Positions 19,579-27,584 of a DNA stretch of 64,000 nucleotides are shown here, piece by piece. The stretch is from the NCBI RefSeq assembly GCF_027706145.1, contig NZ_JAQFWW010000001.1, positions 930,001-994,000 of the forward strand, in the 5' to 3' direction. The position numbers and the translations under genes are program-made. Source of the stretch: Bacillus changyiensis (GTDB lineage Bacteria; Bacillota; Bacilli; Bacillales; Bacillaceae). A model generated the notes under the pieces. The model was not told where the DNA came from and made no database searches. It worked only from the letters and a program-made list of their open reading frames with translations. The first letter of the stretch is position 1. Every line of letters starts with the position of its first letter.

Positions 19579-20211
19579 CTAGATCATTAAAATAAACATA
19601 CCTAATAAATAGCCACATAGTAATAACAAAGCAAACAAAACAGCCACACCAATCCATGAGACGCGCTTTGAAACCCCAGCTATTTTCTGCAATCCAAAAG
19701 CAATTAATATGAACGTCCAGATATAAAAAATATCAATCATTCCTAAAACACTTTGAATAGGCTGAGCAACTGAAATGTAACCATTAAGTGATGTTAATGT
19801 ACGCACTTCCAGCGAACCTGTTAAATAAAAAATGATACTTAAAATGAACTTTGCTATCACAACTACAAAACTTGCATAAATAGACAAAGAAAACATTGCG
19901 GAAAAGTTCGTTTTCCCATTACCTATTTTAGCAATCAACCACAGTAATAAAGCCCAAATCACAAAGAAAATGACAGAGTAAAAAATAGTGCGGAAAAACA
20001 AAATCATATATCTGTATGCTTCTACATCAACATTTAAAAGCTCAATCATTTTAGAATTTTCAAGATGAATCGACAATGACAATAATACGAGTACAATCAT
20101 AAACGGCAACCAAATCGTCGGTCTTTCTTTAATTCTTTCAAACTGCTTCATTGGATTTGTGATGATACCAAACAATGATGGCTTCTTTAGGTTTTCTATC
20201 GACTGATTCAC
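19579..20211 (-). CDS. Yip1-family membrane protein, copy B
   Basis: 210 aa, the closest relative of copy A: KKPSLFGIITNPMKQFERI, GKTNFSAMFSL and LQKIAGVSKRVSW line up one to one. About five membrane helices. GTG start with GGAGG 8 nt upstream (the same arrangement as copy A). The gap of 90 bp to copy A has no terminator I can see, so A and B may be co-transcribed. Function unknown; inferred to be a paralog of YknW. Confidence 0.8.
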   Translation of the reverse strand: MNQSIENLKKPSLFGIITNPMKQFERIKERPTIWLPFMIVLVLLSLSIHLENSKMIELLNVDVEAYRYMILFFRTIFYSVIFFVIWALLLWLIAKIGNGKTNFSAMFSLSIYASFVVVIAKFILSIIFYLTGSLEVRTLTSLNGYISVAQPIQSVLGMIDIFYIWTFILIAFGLQKIAGVSKRVSWIGVAVLFALLLLCGYLLGMFILMI

Positions 20212-20300
20212 TTTTCATTCCTCCAAAAATATCTTTACAACCTTTATAATCGTATCATAAAGGCTAGTAACTAAACTTTAAAACCAGCTTAATTTTCATT

Positions 20301-20326
20301 AAAAAAGACCGCTAAAAGGCGGTCTT
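20301..20326 (-). terminator. Terminator between Yip1 copies C and B
   Basis: Stem AAGACCGC/GCGGTCTT with a 6-nt loop and, on the minus strand, a run of six T. It isolates copy C from copies B and A. Confidence 0.85.
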
Positions 20327-20451
20327 AAGTAATAGGATCTCTCACTTATATACTCTGAAAAACCCAGTATATTTATTGTTTCACTAATTCTTTCTCTATA
20401 GAAGCTGTTTTGTTCAAAATCTCCTTTATTCCCTTCTCCTTTACGCACCAC

Positions 20452-21099
20452 TTACAAAAATAAGATTGAAAGGATGAACAAGACAACCGTACTGATCCAT
20501 GCAGACTTTTTAGACATTCCAGCGACTTTTTCAAAACCGATCGGCAATAAGAAAAAGCTCAAAATTGAAAACAGTTCAATTGCACTTAAAATACCGGTAA
20601 TTGGGGGTTTAGACGGTATAAGACTAGCTAGTGTTGTAACATTACTTGCTATATATTGACCTGAAAAATAGATATATATTCCCCTACTAAGGGTAGCAAA
20701 ACTTGCCACAATGCTAACAAACAATGACATAGAAAACATTTTTGTAAATGTAGTCGTACCACCTGATATTTTGACACAGAGCCAATATATTAATGAAGCA
20801 GCCAAAATCAATAAGATGCAACCAATAATACTTCCTACGATTTGAAGTATAAAGAGACCTCGCTCAGCATCAGGATTTCCTATGTACTCTTTTGGTAATT
20901 GCATTGTTTTCATGAGTTTCTCATAATCAATCTTCAAGCTCGCTAATGTAATTCCGACTAGATTAATAACAATGACAATGAGGAGGGGCAGCCATATACT
21001 TGGCTTTTTACTCATTCGTTCAAAATGCACACCCGGTTTTAAAAACAACCCCAAAACAGAGGGTTTTTTGTCTAAACCTTTTTCTAACTTCGTTTCCAT
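20452..21099 (-). CDS. Yip1-family membrane protein, copy C
   Basis: 215 aa, the most diverged of the three: KKPSVLGLFLKPGVHFERMSKKPSIWLPL, then FTKMFSMSLF and FEKVAGMSKKSAW. About five membrane helices. It starts with ATG behind a GGAGG-type site. A minus-strand TATAAT lies at 21168-21163, a possible promoter. Its own terminator separates it from copies B and A. It lies in the place where B. subtilis has yknUVWXYZ. Confidence 0.8.
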   Translation of the reverse strand: METKLEKGLDKKPSVLGLFLKPGVHFERMSKKPSIWLPLLIVIVINLVGITLASLKIDYEKLMKTMQLPKEYIGNPDAERGLFILQIVGSIIGCILLILAASLIYWLCVKISGGTTTFTKMFSMSLFVSIVASFATLSRGIYIYFSGQYIASNVTTLASLIPSKPPITGILSAIELFSILSFFLLPIGFEKVAGMSKKSAWISTVVLFILSILFL

Positions 21100-21463
21100 C
21101 GTAAAAAAACCTCCAACCTATTTACCTCATCATTTATGTGTAACTGACAAACTATAAGTTTTATTATACTTTAAATCTCGGTTGCATGCTTCCTGTTTTT
21201 TCAGAATCACTCACTTGTTTTCTTCACTTTCACAAACTTGGTTCTCGTTCACTGTTCTTTATTAAATGATCATCAATCAAATCCTATTCCTTCCACTTAT
21301 ATGTAAGGCGTGAAATACTTTCATTTTTACATGTCACAACACCTATCTGGCATCTCAATTGCAAAAACTTCGAAAATCTTATAGGGAATTTTTTGATGTT
21401 TGAAGTAAAATCATGTAAAATAATAGAAAATGTTATCAAATTAGAGTGACGGAGTTGATTTCA
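21100..21463. other. AT-rich gap between Yip1 copy C and the short Rok gene
   Basis: A divergent promoter region with no ORF I would support. It should carry the promoters of both neighbours; only the minus-strand TATAAT near 21165 is clear. Confidence 0.5.
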
Positions 21464-21844
21464 ATGTCGAATCGAGAGGCTTTAAAAAAACAGCTTCTCC
21501 GCTTAGCTGAATTGGAACAAAAAGTCTGGAAGGATTATCGAAAGGAAAGGGAAGCCATTTATGCAAGATTAGAAGAGTTAGATCGAAATATCCAAAAACA
21601 TAGACGTTCCAATAAAGAGTACTATGCAGCACATTGCGTTGAAATTATTAAACAACAAAAAGGAAAAATCGTAACAACAAAAGAACTTAAAAAGAAATTA
21701 AAGGAGCGTACCCAATTTAATGTTCACCGTATTAGTGAGCTCTATGATCTGATCCAAAAAATAGAACCGAATATTTCCAAAGAACGGCGCGGGTGTTTTC
21801 TTTATCTTGAAAATCATCTGAGAAACAATAGCAATCGGTATTAG
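21464..21844 (+). CDS. Short Rok-family DNA-binding protein (sRok-like)
   Basis: 126 aa. The N-terminus REALKKQLLRLAELEQKVW... IYARLEELDR aligns with the oligomerisation coiled coil of Rok in this window (REALRLRLEQLNEAEVKV... IYAKLRELDR). The C-terminus (TKELKKKLKER, then LIQKIEPNISKERRGCFLYL) aligns with the Rok winged-helix (SSELQKEIEKES, then LIKMYPEVKKPYRGQYIL). The long basic linker of Rok is absent, as in plasmid-borne sRok. ATG 21464 has GGAG 9 nt upstream. It probably silences or bridges AT-rich DNA, alone or mixed with Rok; that role is inferred. Confidence 0.8.
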   Translation: MSNREALKKQLLRLAELEQKVWKDYRKEREAIYARLEELDRNIQKHRRSNKEYYAAHCVEIIKQQKGKIVTTKELKKKLKERTQFNVHRISELYDLIQKIEPNISKERRGCFLYLENHLRNNSNRY

Positions 21845-21865
21845 CTTCATGCTAATACCGATTGC
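21831..21865. repeat. 15-bp perfect hairpin over the sRok-like stop codon
   Basis: Arms GCAATCGGTATTAGC and its complement flank TTCAT and include the stop TAG. No T-run follows closely on either strand, so it may be a 3' stabiliser or an inefficient terminator between this gene and moaD. Confidence 0.7.
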
Positions 21866-21879
21866 CAAACATTCTTTTA

Positions 21880-22113
21880 TCATCCACCACTAACTGGCGG
21901 AATAAATGCAACGGTGTCACCCGACTTTATTTCACGATTTCCCCTCCGATATTCCTCATTAACTGCAACCATTGCCCGTTCTATCCCTTGAAGATGATAT
22001 GTTTCTTTTAAGTATAAAGTGATATCGTCTGTTGTCGTTTTTTCTTCATCAAAACAAATGCTCTGTGTACCAGCTTGTTCTGCAAGACCGGCAAATAAAA
22101 GAATGTTAATCAA
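21880..22113 (-). CDS. moaD: Molybdopterin synthase small subunit MoaD
   Basis: Ubiquitin-like sulfur carrier; its C-terminal Gly-Gly (PPVSGG) is adenylated by MoeB and then thiocarboxylated. TTG at 22113 is the likely start: AGAGGTGA lies just upstream and it gives 77 aa, as I recall for B. subtilis MoaD; a GTG three codons earlier falls inside that site. It overlaps the end of moaE by 8 bp. It is last of the mobA-moeB-moeA-mobB-moaE-moaD operon. Confidence 0.9.
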   Translation of the reverse strand: MINILLFAGLAEQAGTQSICFDEEKTTTDDITLYLKETYHLQGIERAMVAVNEEYRRGNREIKSGDTVAFIPPVSGG

Positions 22114-22603
22114 ATTCGTCACCTCTTTTTCTGTCAGGAGAAACAGTTGTCACGCTCGGTTTCCCTTCAGGATAGGCAGTTGTTTGGAGCTGATCTCCAA
22201 TCCAGGACTCACCATCTTCCCAATACTCTTTTTTCCAAATCGGAACAATTTGTTTGATTCTTTCAATTGCGTACTCATTCGCTTCATAGGCCGCTTTTCG
22301 GTGAGGAGAGGAAACAGCGATGACAACGGCCGCTTCAGAAATATTAAGCCTCCCGATCCGATGGGTGATTGCCAGTTTTGTCCCCGGCCATTTTGTATTG
22401 ATCTCATCGCCTATTTTCTTCAACATGTTGACTGCCATTGGAACATAGGCTTCATATTCTAGATAAAGTGTCTTCTTATGATTTGTCCATTCTCTCACTG
22501 TCCCAATGAATGTTGTAATGGCCCCAGCCTCTCTGCACTCAACTTTTTTGACGACATCTTCGATCACAATCGGTTTCTTGGTTATGTTAAATCGTTCCGG
22601 CAA
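22106..22603 (-). CDS. moaE: Molybdopterin synthase catalytic subunit MoaE
   Basis: Inserts the dithiolene sulfurs into cyclic pyranopterin (precursor Z) together with MoaD. It is 165 aa; the conserved [33 protein letters not shown] and the active-site lysines in PIWKKE are intact. Overlaps mobB by 22 bp and moaD by 8 bp, showing tight coupling. Confidence 0.94.
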   Translation of the reverse strand: MPERFNITKKPIVIEDVVKKVECREAGAITTFIGTVREWTNHKKTLYLEYEAYVPMAVNMLKKIGDEINTKWPGTKLAITHRIGRLNISEAAVVIAVSSPHRKAAYEANEYAIERIKQIVPIWKKEYWEDGESWIGDQLQTTAYPEGKPSVTTVSPDRKRGDEFD

Positions 22604-23118
22604 GCGCCTTCCTCCTTTAAATAGTTAAATATAAATGAGATCGCACTTGGATCTTTGATATGAAAAACAGGAAAAGCTAATCGCGAAAGTTGCGGCTTTT
22701 GATCTCGATATATCACAGCAATAATACCTTCTAATTGTTGGAGCAAATGCTTGTCCTTTTCATCTCTGACCATTACGATTTTTTGATAGGCTGCTTGTTT
22801 AAATCCTTCGATTAACAGGCAGTCAATTGATAATAGCTCATAGATGGGTATGAGTTGTTCAAGCAGCAGATTTCCGCGTGCTGTTAGCTGAAAAACGCCA
22901 CCACCTTCAACACCGGATATCACTGAACCAGCCTCTAAATATCGGTTCGTATCCTTCCCTTTTGTTGCAGAGGCAGGCTCACCTCCATGGCCATGATGTT
23001 TAAGACAACCGACTTTCATGTTCTGATGTGCAAGCCTTTTGATCAGCAATTCCATGAACGTTGTTTTACCACTGTTTTGATAGCCTACGATCTGCAGGAT
23101 TGGAAAATCTCCGGACAC
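22582..23118 (-). CDS. mobB: Molybdopterin-guanine dinucleotide adapter MobB
   Basis: GTP-binding protein that assists MobA in attaching GMP to the molybdenum cofactor. It is 178 aa with a Walker A motif GYQNSGKT at residues 12-19 and LLIEGFK as a likely Walker B region. It overlaps both moeA (34 bp) and moaE (22 bp). Confidence 0.92.
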   Translation of the reverse strand: MSGDFPILQIVGYQNSGKTTFMELLIKRLAHQNMKVGCLKHHGHGGEPASATKGKDTNRYLEAGSVISGVEGGGVFQLTARGNLLLEQLIPIYELLSIDCLLIEGFKQAAYQKIVMVRDEKDKHLLQQLEGIIAVIYRDQKPQLSRLAFPVFHIKDPSAISFIFNYLKEEGACRNDLT

Positions 23119-24377
23119 ATTTGTTCACATCCGTTCTCATCTCTGTATAAAAGAACATTGACATGTTCTCCCGCTTGATAGCCCCTCGTGCCACCTGGCA
23201 AAATGATAAGTCCATTTGCAATCGCAAGTGAAGTCACAACACCCGATTTATCCAAACCTACAGGTATAGCGTGAAAAAAGCCATCTTTCACTGAAACGTG
23301 TGCACGGACAAAACGGGTAAAGGGGTTCGCTTTAGGAAAACTCTTCATTAGAATAGCCTTTGCCGTTAAAGTATATGGTTTTTGATCACGCAGCCATAGA
23401 CGAATCAACAGCTTCACAAATAATTCAAACCCTACAAAACAAGCAGATGGGTTTCCTGACAGTCCAAATAGCAACTTTCCGTTTAATTGAGCAACCGTTG
23501 TAACACTTCCAGGACGCATGCCTACTTTATTAAAAAGAACTTTTGCACCGAGTTTTTCATATATGTCTGGCAAAAAATCAAAATCTCCAACAGAGACACC
23601 ACCGGTTGTAATTAGAAAATCTACTTGTTTAAGTGCTTTTTCAATCGCTGTAAAACTTTCCTTCAATTGATCGGAAATTTTCCCTAGATAGATAGGTCTA
23701 CCGCCTGCTTCTTCAACTTGCGCAATCACCATGTTAGCATTACTGTTACGAATTTTGCCAGGAACAAGGGGATCGCTAACATTTAATAGTTCTGTACCAG
23801 TGGCAATAATACCAATAACCGGTTTTTTTACAACAGGGACTGTCGCATACCCAAATGTAGCAAGTAAGGCGATGACCCCTGGCGTAATTCTCGTTCCTTT
23901 TGTTAAAAGAACCGAGCCTTTTTCCGCATCCTCTCCCTTTTTTGAGATGTTTTCTCCAGACTGTACTGAACGTTTCAGTACCATATAGTTTTTTTCATTT
24001 TCTGTATATGTTTTGACAAGCTCCAACATGATAACAGCATCTGCCCCGGCAGGAATTTGTGCTCCCGTCATGATACGAACTGCCTGAAAAGGACCAAGCC
24101 GTTTATGAGAAACAGCCCCAGCTCCGATATGATCAATGACTTCAAATTGAAGCGGATGATCTCTGGTGGCGTCTACTGTGTCAGAAGCTCTAATGGCAAA
24201 TCCGTCATATGGTGATCGGTCGAAAGCAGGGACATGATGATCAGCCTTGACATCCTTAGCTAAATATCTGTGCAGACTGCCTTCCAATTGGACCCATTCT
24301 GTTTCCCCTTGTTTCTGATATTGAACAACCGATTCAACAGCTTCAAAAACGGATATTGGCGTTCTTTTTTCAATCAT
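23085..24377 (-). CDS. moeA: Molybdenum insertion protein MoeA
   Basis: Inserts molybdate into adenylated molybdopterin. Starting at ATG 24377 (GAGGAGG 9 nt upstream) gives 430 aa, the length of B. subtilis MoeA. Domain order is MoeA N (FDRSPYDGFAIR), domain II, MoCF-binding (TTGGVSVGDFDF, GLSGNPSACFVGFE) and the C-terminal domain. It lies 19 bp after moeB. Confidence 0.94.
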   Translation of the reverse strand: MIEKRTPISVFEAVESVVQYQKQGETEWVQLEGSLHRYLAKDVKADHHVPAFDRSPYDGFAIRASDTVDATRDHPLQFEVIDHIGAGAVSHKRLGPFQAVRIMTGAQIPAGADAVIMLELVKTYTENEKNYMVLKRSVQSGENISKKGEDAEKGSVLLTKGTRITPGVIALLATFGYATVPVVKKPVIGIIATGTELLNVSDPLVPGKIRNSNANMVIAQVEEAGGRPIYLGKISDQLKESFTAIEKALKQVDFLITTGGVSVGDFDFLPDIYEKLGAKVLFNKVGMRPGSVTTVAQLNGKLLFGLSGNPSACFVGFELFVKLLIRLWLRDQKPYTLTAKAILMKSFPKANPFTRFVRAHVSVKDGFFHAIPVGLDKSGVVTSLAIANGLIILPGGTRGYQAGEHVNVLLYRDENGCEQMCPEIFQSCRS

Positions 24378-24396
24378 TCCACGAAACCTCCTCATG

Positions 24397-25407
24397 CTAC
24401 ATACCGATCATTCTAGCTAACACTGAATTTGCTTCCTTAATATCATTCGTACCATGAACAAGTGCTCTTCCATCTTGAAAAATAACGATTCGAAACGTTT
24501 CATATACGACATGAACAAGATAATCATTTGCATCTACTTTGCCAATTCCGGTTAGTTTTTGAATAAACTCCTGTTTAGATAGACGTTTTAATCCTTCATT
24601 GCGTATCTGAACAGTGTCTCTTCCACAGAGGACCTCCGCTTTCTTTTGATGTGAGTTTTGAAGACTTGGATACAGCTTTTGTCCGCAAGAAGAACACTTT
24701 TCGTTCCGGGTTACTTTCATCTTAAAGTGGGTGTTTGTCCATAAATCAAATGTGACAAACGAAGTTTGGAGTGCTTCGTTTTGATTGGTTAAAAGTTTTA
24801 GTATTTCAGTCTGCTGAAAAGCCGACACCATTTGTACAGCAGGGGAAATGATGCCAGAAGTATCACATGTCTCCCCACCAATCGGAATTTCTGCAAACAG
24901 ACATCGTAGACAAGGTGTTTCCCCTGGAACAATGGTCATATACATTCCTTGGCTACTAACACATGCGCCATATACCCATGGAGTGTTCAATTTTTGTGAC
25001 AGATCATTGATCATCATACGGGTTTCAAAATTGTCCGTGGCATCAACAACGGCATCAGCTTCTTCTATTAATGACAGCAATATCTCGGCATTGCCTTCAG
25101 CAACATATGTATGCAGTGTAACATCCCGATTTATTTTTGAAAGATGATTTTTAATTGCTATTGCTTTCGGCAAGCGGTTTTCTGCGTCTTTTTCCGTATA
25201 AAGCTGCTGCCTTTGTAAATTGCTCCATTCCACATAATCTCGATCTATAATAGATAAAACACCAACACCGGCACGAGTCAATCCTTCGGCAGCAGCTGTG
25301 CCGAGTGCTCCGGCTCCGACAATCAAAACATGACTTTTTCGAATGAGATCCTGTCCAACTTCTCCAATGTTTTGAAATCTGGTTTGTCTTGAATACCGTT
25401 CACGCAT
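24397..25407 (-). CDS. moeB: MoaD/ThiS-adenylating enzyme MoeB
   Basis: E1-like enzyme that adenylates the C-terminus of MoaD. It is 336 aa. The ATP-binding motif [14 protein letters not shown], the R-finger region SNLQRQ, and the zinc ligands CLRC and CSSC are all present; the thiol region contains GGETCDTSG. It has no full rhodanese domain, though the C-terminal 80 residues look like a degenerate one. Second gene of the Moco operon. Confidence 0.93.
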   Translation of the reverse strand: MRERYSRQTRFQNIGEVGQDLIRKSHVLIVGAGALGTAAAEGLTRAGVGVLSIIDRDYVEWSNLQRQQLYTEKDAENRLPKAIAIKNHLSKINRDVTLHTYVAEGNAEILLSLIEEADAVVDATDNFETRMMINDLSQKLNTPWVYGACVSSQGMYMTIVPGETPCLRCLFAEIPIGGETCDTSGIISPAVQMVSAFQQTEILKLLTNQNEALQTSFVTFDLWTNTHFKMKVTRNEKCSSCGQKLYPSLQNSHQKKAEVLCGRDTVQIRNEGLKRLSKQEFIQKLTGIGKVDANDYLVHVVYETFRIVIFQDGRALVHGTNDIKEANSVLARMIGM

Positions 25408-25449
25408 CCAATAGCAACTCCTCTCCTTCTTTTTTACTTTTCTTCGTCC

Positions 25450-26031
25450 CTAAAATCCCTCTTTAATTATCTCTAGATCTGATTTTTCATTCATGTTGAA
25501 AAACTCACTAGCCTTCGCTCCTATCGTCTCAGCGTGAATATATGTCACACGAATGCGGGAAAGGAAATTGCTTAATTTTAGTTCATTTTGACAAAGCTGC
25601 TCATATAAAACAGGCTTGACTCTTTTATGATAAACAGCAACAAGCGGTTGCACCTGTCCATTGGCAACGATCACAACAGCATCTGTTTCTAGAGACATTG
25701 ATTTCTTTAAGGTAGTCATTGTGTTTTGACGAATAAGTGGCGTATCACAGGCCAATACGACATAACAATCTCCATCCTGGTGTTCCATAGCCGTATATAT
25801 TCCAGCCAAGGGCCCTTTTCCTTTAAATGGGTCAATATCTTCGATTACTGATATTTCTCCATTATTTTTGAAACGATCTAACAGCTCGGAATGGCTTAAA
25901 ATCACCACTTTACCTCCCATAGCCTGTTTACACCACTGATAAAAAGGTTTATTTTCCCACAAGGCAAAAGCCTTTGGTTCTCCAAAACGGCGGGATAATC
26001 CGCCAGCTAATAAAACATGAACGGGTTTCAC
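25450..26031 (-). CDS. mobA: Molybdenum cofactor guanylyltransferase MobA
   Basis: Transfers GMP from GTP to Mo-molybdopterin, giving the MGD cofactor of enzymes such as nitrate reductase. N-terminal nucleotide-binding motif LLAGGLSRRFGEPKA is intact. The start is taken as GTG 26031 (AGGGTG five bases upstream, 193 aa); a frame extending 29 codons further upstream lacks family sequence. It is the first gene of the Moco operon; the usual neighbour yknT is missing. Confidence 0.9.
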   Translation of the reverse strand: MKPVHVLLAGGLSRRFGEPKAFALWENKPFYQWCKQAMGGKVVILSHSELLDRFKNNGEISVIEDIDPFKGKGPLAGIYTAMEHQDGDCYVVLACDTPLIRQNTMTTLKKSMSLETDAVVIVANGQVQPLVAVYHKRVKPVLYEQLCQNELKLSNFLSRIRVTYIHAETIGAKASEFFNMNEKSDLEIIKEGF

Positions 26032-26090
26032 ATTCTCACCCTTTCGCAAAAGCAATCTACATATTGTAGTTGTAACATATTTTCGAGAAT

Positions 26091-26113
26091 AGCGGATGTG
26101 AAAAAAATCCGCT
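26091..26113 (-). repeat. Hairpin in the mobA leader
   Basis: Arms AGCGGAT and ATCCGCT (26091-26097, 26107-26113) flank a 9-nt loop, 60 bp upstream of the mobA start. It could be a leader structure or an operator. Confidence 0.45.
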
Positions 26114-26192
26114 TCCATACCATTTTAAACTTTGGACAAGAATTTTTAAATAAATGGAATCACGACAGAAAGAATCTTCTATTATGACTGAA

Positions 26193-26240
26193 AATAAAAA
26201 AAACTGTCTCCTCCAAAACTAAAATATAGAGGAAAGACAG
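26193..26240 (-). terminator. Second terminator-like hairpin upstream of mobA
   Basis: On the minus strand CTGTC-AAA... pairs with GACAG plus an inner CCTC/GAGG stem, followed by eight T. It lies after the rok terminator, so it is either a backup for rok or an attenuator for mobA. Confidence 0.5.
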
Positions 26241-26301
26241 CCGATATAAGCAATAAGCGGAATTGGTTCCCAGATGACGGTACAGCATTTATGTATTTTA
26301 C

Positions 26302-26336
26302 AAAAAACTGCTTGAGTCGTGTACCTCAAGCAGTTT
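26302..26336 (-). terminator. Terminator of rok
   Basis: A 12-bp perfect stem AAACTGCTTGAG/CTCAAGCAGTTT is followed on the minus strand by TTT. Confidence 0.88.
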
Positions 26337-26395
26337 CTAAGTACTCAGTTGAAAAAAATGGGTGTTAACGATTACATGTATTATGGAAATAAATC

Positions 26396-26974
26396 TTAGA
26401 ATTGTTGATCAGATTCTGTAGAGATGTCTCCCTCTAATATATATTGACCGCGATATGGTTTTTTAACTTCGGGATACATTTTAATTAAACTTTGCATAAA
26501 AGTTGTCATATTCGGGATCTCAAGTCCGCTTTCTTTTTCTATTTCTTTCTGAAGTTCAGAACTTTTAATTGCTGCATTATGACGTTTTAACGTTTTAATC
26601 GCCGCTTCACGTAATTTTGCAGCCTTTGAACCCGGACGTGCAGTACCCCTTCTACGCCGAGTAGCACCTTCTGGAATTCCAGCAGGTAGTGTAGAAATTG
26701 GCTTTTGTGGATTCTGTAAATGTTGAGATGATTGTGGGACTTTTTGGTAACTTTTCATTTCCTGTGCAGCCAGTTCAGCTAAAACTGGGAGTTGTTCACT
26801 TTTTCGTTCTGGACGGTAATCTTTCCTTGTATCATTGAAGCTGGCTGGTCGATCTAATTCACGCAACTTTGCATATATATTGTCACGCTCAATTTGATAC
26901 TCCCTAATGACTTTTACCTCAGCTTCATTTAGCTGTTCCAAACGTAAACGCAATGCCTCTCTCTCATTAAACAT
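26396..26974 (-). CDS. rok: Rok, nucleoid-associated repressor
   Basis: Bacillus protein that silences AT-rich and horizontally acquired genes and represses comK. It is 192 aa. An N-terminal oligomerisation coiled coil (REALRLRLEQLNEAEVKVI) is followed by a variable Q/P-rich and basic linker (TRRRRGTARPGSKAAKLREA) and a C-terminal winged helix (ELQKEIEKESGLEIP; PYRGQYILEG) that reads the minor groove of AT-rich DNA. The upstream 600 bp is very AT-rich, fitting autorepression. Confidence 0.96.
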   Translation of the reverse strand: MFNEREALRLRLEQLNEAEVKVIREYQIERDNIYAKLRELDRPASFNDTRKDYRPERKSEQLPVLAELAAQEMKSYQKVPQSSQHLQNPQKPISTLPAGIPEGATRRRRGTARPGSKAAKLREAAIKTLKRHNAAIKSSELQKEIEKESGLEIPNMTTFMQSLIKMYPEVKKPYRGQYILEGDISTESDQQF

Positions 26975-27195
26975 ACTGCTTTACCCCTCCTATCAAAATC
27001 AATAAACCTTCTAATAAAAATATTAGATTATCAAACTAATTTTATCAACTATTTTTTCATTTTTCTACTGTTATTTCCCATTAAGAAAATAGAACTAAAT
27101 TTTGTGAAAGACTGAATCTTACAGGGGTTCCTAAAGTCATTTGACCTACTTTATTATTATTGTCGAAAAATGGTATGCAATGATGAAAATTCAAA

Positions 27196-27251
27196 AAATA
27201 CTTTTGTAACGAAAGTATTTTGACAGTAATGATTAAGATAAGAAGTATAAT
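27196..27251 (+). promoter_or_regulatory. Strong promoter-like element in the rok-ykuV gap
   Basis: Perfect TTGACA (27220-27225) and perfect TATAAT (27246-27251) point rightward but with a 20-bp spacer. Immediately upstream is a 9-bp perfect inverted repeat, AAATACTTT/AAAGTATTT (27196-27220). No known gene follows in that direction. Confidence 0.4.
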
Positions 27252-27336
27252 TAAACAGGAATGAGTATCATTTAAAAATTGATAAAAATTTAAACGATTA
27301 GTCAAGTCTACATAAGAAGAGAGGTTTTATGTTCTC

Positions 27337-27417
27337 ATGAAGAGCAGAATCCGTTTCGAAAATAACAGGATAAAAGGCTCATTATTTTTGAAAAACAGTG
27401 CTTTAAGACTCATTTGA
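27337..27417 (+). CDS. Possible 26-aa basic ORF in the rok-ykuV gap
   Basis: This is one of two or three short overlapping frames downstream of the promoter-like element. It reads MKSRIRFENNRIKGSLFLKN plus six residues; AAGAGAGG lies 12 nt upstream, which is long. It is preceded by a 3-codon ORF with better spacing (ATG 27329), overlapping it. I do not recognise it, and the whole gap of about 610 bp (26975-27584) may be regulatory rather than coding. Confidence 0.25.
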   Translation: MKSRIRFENNRIKGSLFLKNSALRLI

Positions 27418-27538
27418 AGAAACCCTCAAAAAAACGAAAATTTCTTTTAAAAGTGTTAGAAAAAGGAGCTGTCCGAAAAGAGCAAAATTGGCAACTGTTA
27501 TCATTCAAGATTAATGATAACTTTGGTAAACGTGAAAA

Positions 27539-27577
27539 GGGTATCCAACAGTCAATAAATCGACTATTGGATAGCCC
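27539..27577 (-). terminator. Terminator of ykuV
   Basis: Imperfect stem GGGTATCCAACAGTC / GACTATTGGATAGCCC with a short T-tract on the minus strand. Confidence 0.7.
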
Positions 27578-27584
27578 CTTTGCA

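Noticed and set aside
18796-21099. Possible prophage or transposon origin of the Yip1 island
   Set aside because: No integrase, transposase, terminal repeats or target duplications could be seen, so transfer remains only an inference from content and AT-richness.
27081-27305. 74-codon minus-strand frame upstream of rok
   Set aside because: AT-rich low-complexity translation, no ribosome site, and it overlaps the promoter-like element on the other strand.
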